64,000 nt of DNA from Beroe forskalii. Its lineage: Eukaryota; Ctenophora; Nuda; Beroida; Beroidae. The notes beneath the pieces were generated by a model that saw only the letters and a list, made by a program, of their open reading frames with translations, was not told the origin of the DNA and did no database searches. The stretch covers positions 1-64,000 of the forward strand of contig WFMF01000081.1 in assembly GCA_011033025.1 (NCBI GenBank). Direction: 5' to 3'. A program made the position numbers and the translations under genes. Below are positions 59,395 to 64,000 of the stretch, piece by piece. Numbering within the stretch: position 1 is the stretch's first letter; each line of letters begins with the position of its first letter.

Positions 59395-62300
59395 CCAGCT
59401 CCTTCCCAAGTCCCGGTATCTTATGGATATTCTAGAATTTAACATTGCCTTTCAATGTATCTTGTGATTTGTGGAACCATCAGGATATGGAATTATTTTA
59501 AAGCTTCAGTCCCAGACCCACCACAATGCCTAGATCCCTACACAGATATGTATGCGAAAGTCAAAGAGGATTTGATTGATATATTCATCATCATATTGAC
59601 ATTGAAATAGAAGATGGCTCAGGAAATTGTCATTATTTGGTGCTAGGTTCGGTGATGAATTCCCTCAGCAGAATCCCTTCTGGAGGTTTATGTGCTGTTG
59701 TTTGTGATTATTCTCGGTGATGTATTAGCTTGTCGTTCACAGGTCTGTTTGACATCAACCAATCAGTGTGTGAAGTGATCTTTATCAAATATCACACGCG
59801 CTGATTGGTCAATTTGTCGTCGAGTTCGGGCAAGCCAATACGCTACTGATGCCAACGGGGACACACGCCGGCCGTTCAAGCTTTGTGAAACACGCATTTC
59901 GTTTAGCTATAGGATTGTTATGTTTAATTCATTGAGATTATGACGAAAAATAATTATGCCGCTTTTGAGTTTATACATATAATTATTCGATATCTCGCCC
60001 GTTCTGCTGGACCGCGTGTTGTTTTCGGACTTTCCGTTTTTATAAATAAAAAATCCGTGCTGCTTAACATTGAAATGATTTTCGTAGAACCGTCCAAGTA
60101 GTCGAGCCAGGTTTTGTGACCGAGATCTCGGTAAAGCGTTAAACCTTGGTAAAAACTGAGGCCGAGGATAGGTCGATAATTAGCTACCATCCGCCTGGAT
60201 TTGTCCTTCGCATTCACACATCCAGATATTACATGGAAAATGGCTTAGTTACTTGGACAGTCTTGTGTTCTTATTTCATGGATATATCTGCAAAATCTGA
60301 TCTCCAGTCTATGTTATGTGGCAACCTGTATGTGTGTGTGCTCATCAATCAAAAGCAAGTCGTCAATAGGACAGAAAAAAGGGTCTACTGAGGTCCGAGC
60401 ATTGATAATTTTTACATCTAGAAAAACTTTTTTCTACCTCGGGATGTGGAGACTGCAACAAATCCAGTTGAAAATTTTTGGATCATTATTCAGAGTTTTT
60501 TACAACTTTTTCCTACCTTCGCTTCAAACTGATGAGCACACATAGCAGTAATGTTTTAAGTGACGTGCTGTGTCGTATGGCCTCATTAAAGATTTTAATC
60601 TTATTGAAACGATCCTTTCTGTTTAAGCAGTGATTGCTGTAAAAAATCATTTTCCTCTTTCTGTCAATGTATACATTCTGTCATTCATGTCACCATTTTT
60701 CCGTTACTTTACATTCATTCCCAGCATTTATCATCGTCATTGTTCATTATTTAAAATATTATCAATTTATATCCCTTAAAATTATTGGATGTTCATTGAT
60801 CCCTGCTTTGAAATCACTTTTTGATAAAATAACGACACCATTTCGCTTTATACCCGATTTTTAGCATGCCATTTTGAAGAAATTTGTGATACTGCTTGAA
60901 ATTTTTAGTTGATATATTGAAATGTAATGATCTCTGGCAATAATTTTACGATTTTAAAATATGCAAATTATGATATCTATGATATATTAGGTCCATCTTT
61001 CTAAGTTAGTATGGTTTAGTAAAAGTTACGAGTCTGAAGTTGATCTCGTAAAATAAACGGTTTAAAGCCAATGTTTGTGATGCCTTTTTTAATTTTACCG
61101 TTCTTTGTGCACAGCTTTCAAATTCTAGTAAAATTTGCAAATAAGTTACAAAATGGTACAAAATTTGATTTAGTTTTTCTGTTAATAATATGAAGTAATG
61201 ATTCATGGTGAAATTAATAATTTAAGATTGCATTATTATGGTTTTAGATATATTTTGCTCATTGCACATTTATTGATATATAATCACTTGCCCTATTTTT
61301 TAGCCGGCCTAATTTTTTGAACAACGAGTCTGGTTTGACCACAGCCTGGTTATGGAATACCCTTTTTATAGAAAATGCAATTTTTGCTCGTTACTTTGAA
61401 TCGTGAAAATGGAAATGATATAGTTGATGCAATTTCTAAAACTAGGCATTCGCAATTGGCAGTGGTAATCAGGGTGTTAATCGGCAGTGGTGGTGGCAGT
61501 GATATAATTGATATACCCCACGCAGAGGAATAGACGGTTCAGTGTGTCACCAGATGGCTGTATCTCTAGCTATTTGGTGATAACTCAGGCTGCCTTCTAA
61601 ATTCTCTTGCGTGGGTTTCTCATAGGTGGTGCTAATTTATAAACATTAGACAAGCTATTATATTGTTTATTTTCATATTTTTGTTTATTACCACAATAAT
61701 TAATCCCAAATAATTCTTCTATTATTACATAGCTTGTGTATCATTTGATCTCTCCGGATTCCGTATTGACCTGTCGATTTCTTTTGGTAAAACATAATAA
61801 TATGCACCAAAGTTTACGTATGAACAATCAAAAAGGGGTGGAGTAAATAATTGAAGACTAGCCATTTATTACAAGCCATGGAGCGGTTTTATTTTATAAG
61901 CCGCCCTATTAGCGCTTTGCCAGTCTTCAATTATTCACACACCCTTCTTTTGTTGTTCGCTGCTTTAGTGCGATCTGTACGTAATCAGGCTCCTTTAAAC
62001 AATTGACCGTCTCTCCTTACTCACGATCAGGAACATTCTATAGAAAATAGGATCTTTTCAGACCATTTTCACGGCCGATTTCAGCCGATTGACCATCATT
62101 TAAAGTTTCCATTTTCCTTTGTGTATTATATCTCCATTGACAAATATGTAAACATTGCTACATATTTATTGCGTCAATAGATGTAACATATTATGTTCCC
62201 TTTCTAGGACAGTATGGCAAGGGTGTGCGCCAAGTCATTTGGAGGATGTTTCATTGTGTCCCCTCCCCTCCTCCTCCTCCTCCTTTCCTTGTCACAAAGC

Positions 62301-62439
62301 CACCTGTTCTCCCTGAGTTATTGTGACCCGGTCATCATCATATCCTCACGGTGACGTACATTAGACAGCTCCCTCCTCCTGCTGCTACTCTTCCTGCAAA
62401 CATGTATCCTCCCCGCATATGGGTGTGCAATAAACCTGT
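59395..62439. other. 3' end of the CRIB gene and intergenic region
   Basis: A possible polyadenylation signal AATAAA lies at 60045-60050, about 650 bases after the stop. A hairpin near 59757-59812 pairs CCAATCAGTGTGTGA with TCACACGCGCTGATTGG. A (CTC)n run lies near 62260-62290. No further exon recognised. Confidence 0.45.
61818..61963. mobile_element. Small inverted-repeat element
   Basis: GAACAATCAAAAAGGGGTGG at the left, with AATAATTGAAGACT, pairs with AGTCTTCAATTATT and the complement of GAACAACAAAAGAAGGGTG at the right. Arms about 42 bp. Confidence 0.8.
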
Positions 62440-62530
62440 CACGTGACGGTTTAATCAACGCACGTGACCGAATAATCGGAGCACGTGTTGCCTAGCAGCG
62501 GTCAAGTGGGAGTGCGTTAGAGGTCACGCG
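62440..62530 (+). promoter_or_regulatory. E-box cluster upstream of the secreted-protein gene
   Basis: CACGTG at 62440 (as GTCACGTGAC), 62461 and 62482, plus CACGCGTGA near 62525. GTCACGTGAC matches the CLEAR/MiT-TFE type motif; USF- or Myc-type bHLH factors would fit too. Spacing is about 21 bp, near two helical turns. Confidence 0.6.
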
Positions 62531-62561
62531 TGAGGTGACGCGCACTCTCCACCAGGGTGTT

Positions 62562-62591
62562 TATATAGAATTGGCTTCAGACGGATGATCA
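62562..62591 (+). promoter_or_regulatory. TATA box and initiator
   Basis: TATATAG at 62562-62568 and an initiator-like TCAGTT whose A is 62591, 29 bases downstream, the expected spacing. This predicts a 65-base 5' untranslated leader. Confidence 0.6.
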
Positions 62592-62655
62592 GTTTTGAAA
62601 TTTATTAGTTATCTTACAGACAAACACCAGCTGTCAACGACACAAGTATCCAGCC

Positions 62656-62690
62656 ATGTTCTCCAGAGTAGAAGTCATCTCCATGCTCTT
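62656..62690 (+). CDS. Secreted protein, exon 1 (start of signal peptide)
   Basis: ATG in context CCAGCCATGT, then FSRVEVISML and two bases of a Phe codon, donor TT/GTGAGT. With exon 2 it forms a clear signal peptide: a basic residue near the start, then a hydrophobic core ending in small residues. The start is set by the TATA box spacing and by splicing to exon 2. The protein's identity is unknown because only its leader is in the window. Confidence 0.7.
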
Positions 62691-63115
62691 GTGAGTTTTA
62701 CTTCGGCTGGAATTAAGGAGTAGGAAGGATGATTGAATTTTTAAGCGAACTAATTTCTAGGATGATCGCTTTGAAAGTCGATGGTCTTTCAGTAACGCTT
62801 ATATGTGTGCACATGGATCGATTGAATGAGGGATCGATAAAGAAGCACAATCTACCGCTAGCAGTAAATTGTTCGTCTTTACCCGTATTGATCCCCAATC
62901 AATCGATCCAAGTACAGCCATATGCGGAGAGACCCTTCAAATCATCATGATTTTAACTTTTCGTGTAGTTTTAGAAATGAGCAATATTGCAACAATTGAG
63001 TTGGTTGGTAAATCAAACATTCAAATTAATTTTAAATCTCATTTACATTCATAAATCATTTGTGAGTAATCAGATGATACTTCTTCATAAGATACTTACA
63101 ATTTTCATGTTTCAG

Positions 63116-63165
63116 TGCGTTCCTTGCTTCTCTCTACGTGTCACAAGCAGCTGCTTTATCGGAAG
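63116..63165 (+). CDS. Secreted protein, exon 2 (rest of signal peptide)
   Basis: 50 bp from acceptor TGTTTCAG to donor GAAG/GTGAGT. Reads AFLASLYVSQAAALSE after the shared Phe, with likely signal-peptidase cleavage after the Ala-rich SQAAA. Ends one base into a codon; the next exon is outside the window. Confidence 0.7.
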
Positions 63166-64000
63166 GTGAGTTATCATATCGGGATGTGGGTTGTTTTATC
63201 GAGAAGTGGGTTTATTTTTTGCGATTTTTCCTAAAAATATTTCTCTATGCCGTTGCATAGTTATGACACCATTGGAGCAAAATTTTAAGAATCACACCTG
63301 ACTCTAGGATCAAATATTGAGCTTGCATCAAAGTCAATATTAATTCTGTCTGCCCCCCAATCTACTAAATTGGCAGAAGATCTTTTGGTTCTATTTCTCA
63401 GGCTACGATTGATATTTTGCATGGGATACTACTACTAGACTAAAATACCCATAAACTAAGTATAAGAGCCGGATTTCGATTCGGGCCTCCAAAAAGTTTT
63501 TGGCCCAAAAACCCACAAAAATGGTCTTATCTCAAAACCTTATGTTTCCATATTGCCCTTCACTTTTGGTCGTATTTCTCAGGCAACCTATACGATCAAT
63601 TTATCTCATTTTTTCTCCAAACGCCTACTGTAGTGTTTACTGTCAGGAGGTCGGCTCAATGATGATATTATGACGAGTTTAATTTCGCAAATAGATGACC
63701 TCTTGGGGTCTCAAATTTTATAACATCATGATTAAACTTTGGCGAGGTTTTAATTTTCTCTGTTCGTCTAAGTATGACGACTTTAGGTTAAGTAGTGATT
63801 AAGATGTGCTGTTTGAACTTTGAAGTTGATGCAATCAAATTTGAAGCCTCAAGATGCCATTAACGAAGTGAGCCCTCACTAAAGTCAACTTATTTACTGA
63901 TTGATACACGTCTAATGTCTATCATTGAATATCTAGGTGACCAATCAAATGAACCATGCTACGATATTTTATTAACTAAAACGGGGTGCGGTTGGTTTAC
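63166..64000. other. Intron 2 of the secreted-protein gene (partial)
   Basis: No exon recognised before the window ends. Confidence 0.5.

Noticed and set aside
59954-60217. 87-codon minus-strand frame downstream of the CRIB gene
   Set aside because: No family resemblance, no splice or promoter support; likely chance.

Overview
This is nuclear DNA of a eukaryote, most likely an invertebrate or early-branching animal. Three genes are split by GT-AG introns, long stretches hold no gene, and short non-autonomous inverted-repeat elements are very dense. The kinases involved (an LKB1-type AMPK-related kinase and an MRCK-like Cdc42 effector) suggest an animal or close relative, but the species cannot be fixed from the sequence. 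Nothing resembles a bacterial operon, CRISPR array, rRNA or tRNA.

Genes. (1) A NUAK-like Ser/Thr kinase on the minus strand, 34411 down to 20580. Six exons join in perfect phase and encode the N-lobe through the SPE motif (198 residues); the rest of the C-lobe was not found in the 20 kb to the left. (2) A seven-exon plus-strand gene, 55458-59394. It encodes a Cdc42/Rac-binding CRIB motif and a disordered Ser-Arg-Asp repeat tail, and resembles the C-terminus of MRCK (CDC42BP) kinases. No kinase, PH or convincing CNH exons were found upstream, so it may be a stand-alone 286-residue CRIB protein. (3) The 5' end of a plus-strand secreted-protein gene at 62656-63165, with a TATA box and a cluster of CACGTG E-boxes. 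Its mature part lies beyond the window.

Layout. 0-12 kb: tandem repeats, a broken LINE ORF1 (1646-2620) and foldback elements at 3991-4660, 5352-6396 and 8539-11830. 12-20.5 kb: no recognised feature except short dispersed repeats. 20.5-34.4 kb: the kinase gene. Its 9.3-kb intron 4 holds an E-box cluster, a 3.15-kb palindrome whose inner right half looks like poor base calling, and a minisatellite made from the exon 4/intron 4 junction itself. 34.4-55 kb: almost only repeats, including a 1.9-kb foldback, a GC-rich foldback, a 5.4-kb modular palindrome (43020-48440) and arrays of about 20 bp and 10 bp units. 55-64 kb: the CRIB gene and the start of the secreted-protein gene.

The most unusual object is the 41-bp minisatellite at about 29205-30272. 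Each of about 26 downstream units repeats the last coding bases of exon 4 plus its 5' splice site, so the kinase has a ladder of competing donors just before its catalytic loop. The second theme is a set of TA-flanked inverted-repeat elements, some with tandem arrays inside their arms, with no transposase in the window.
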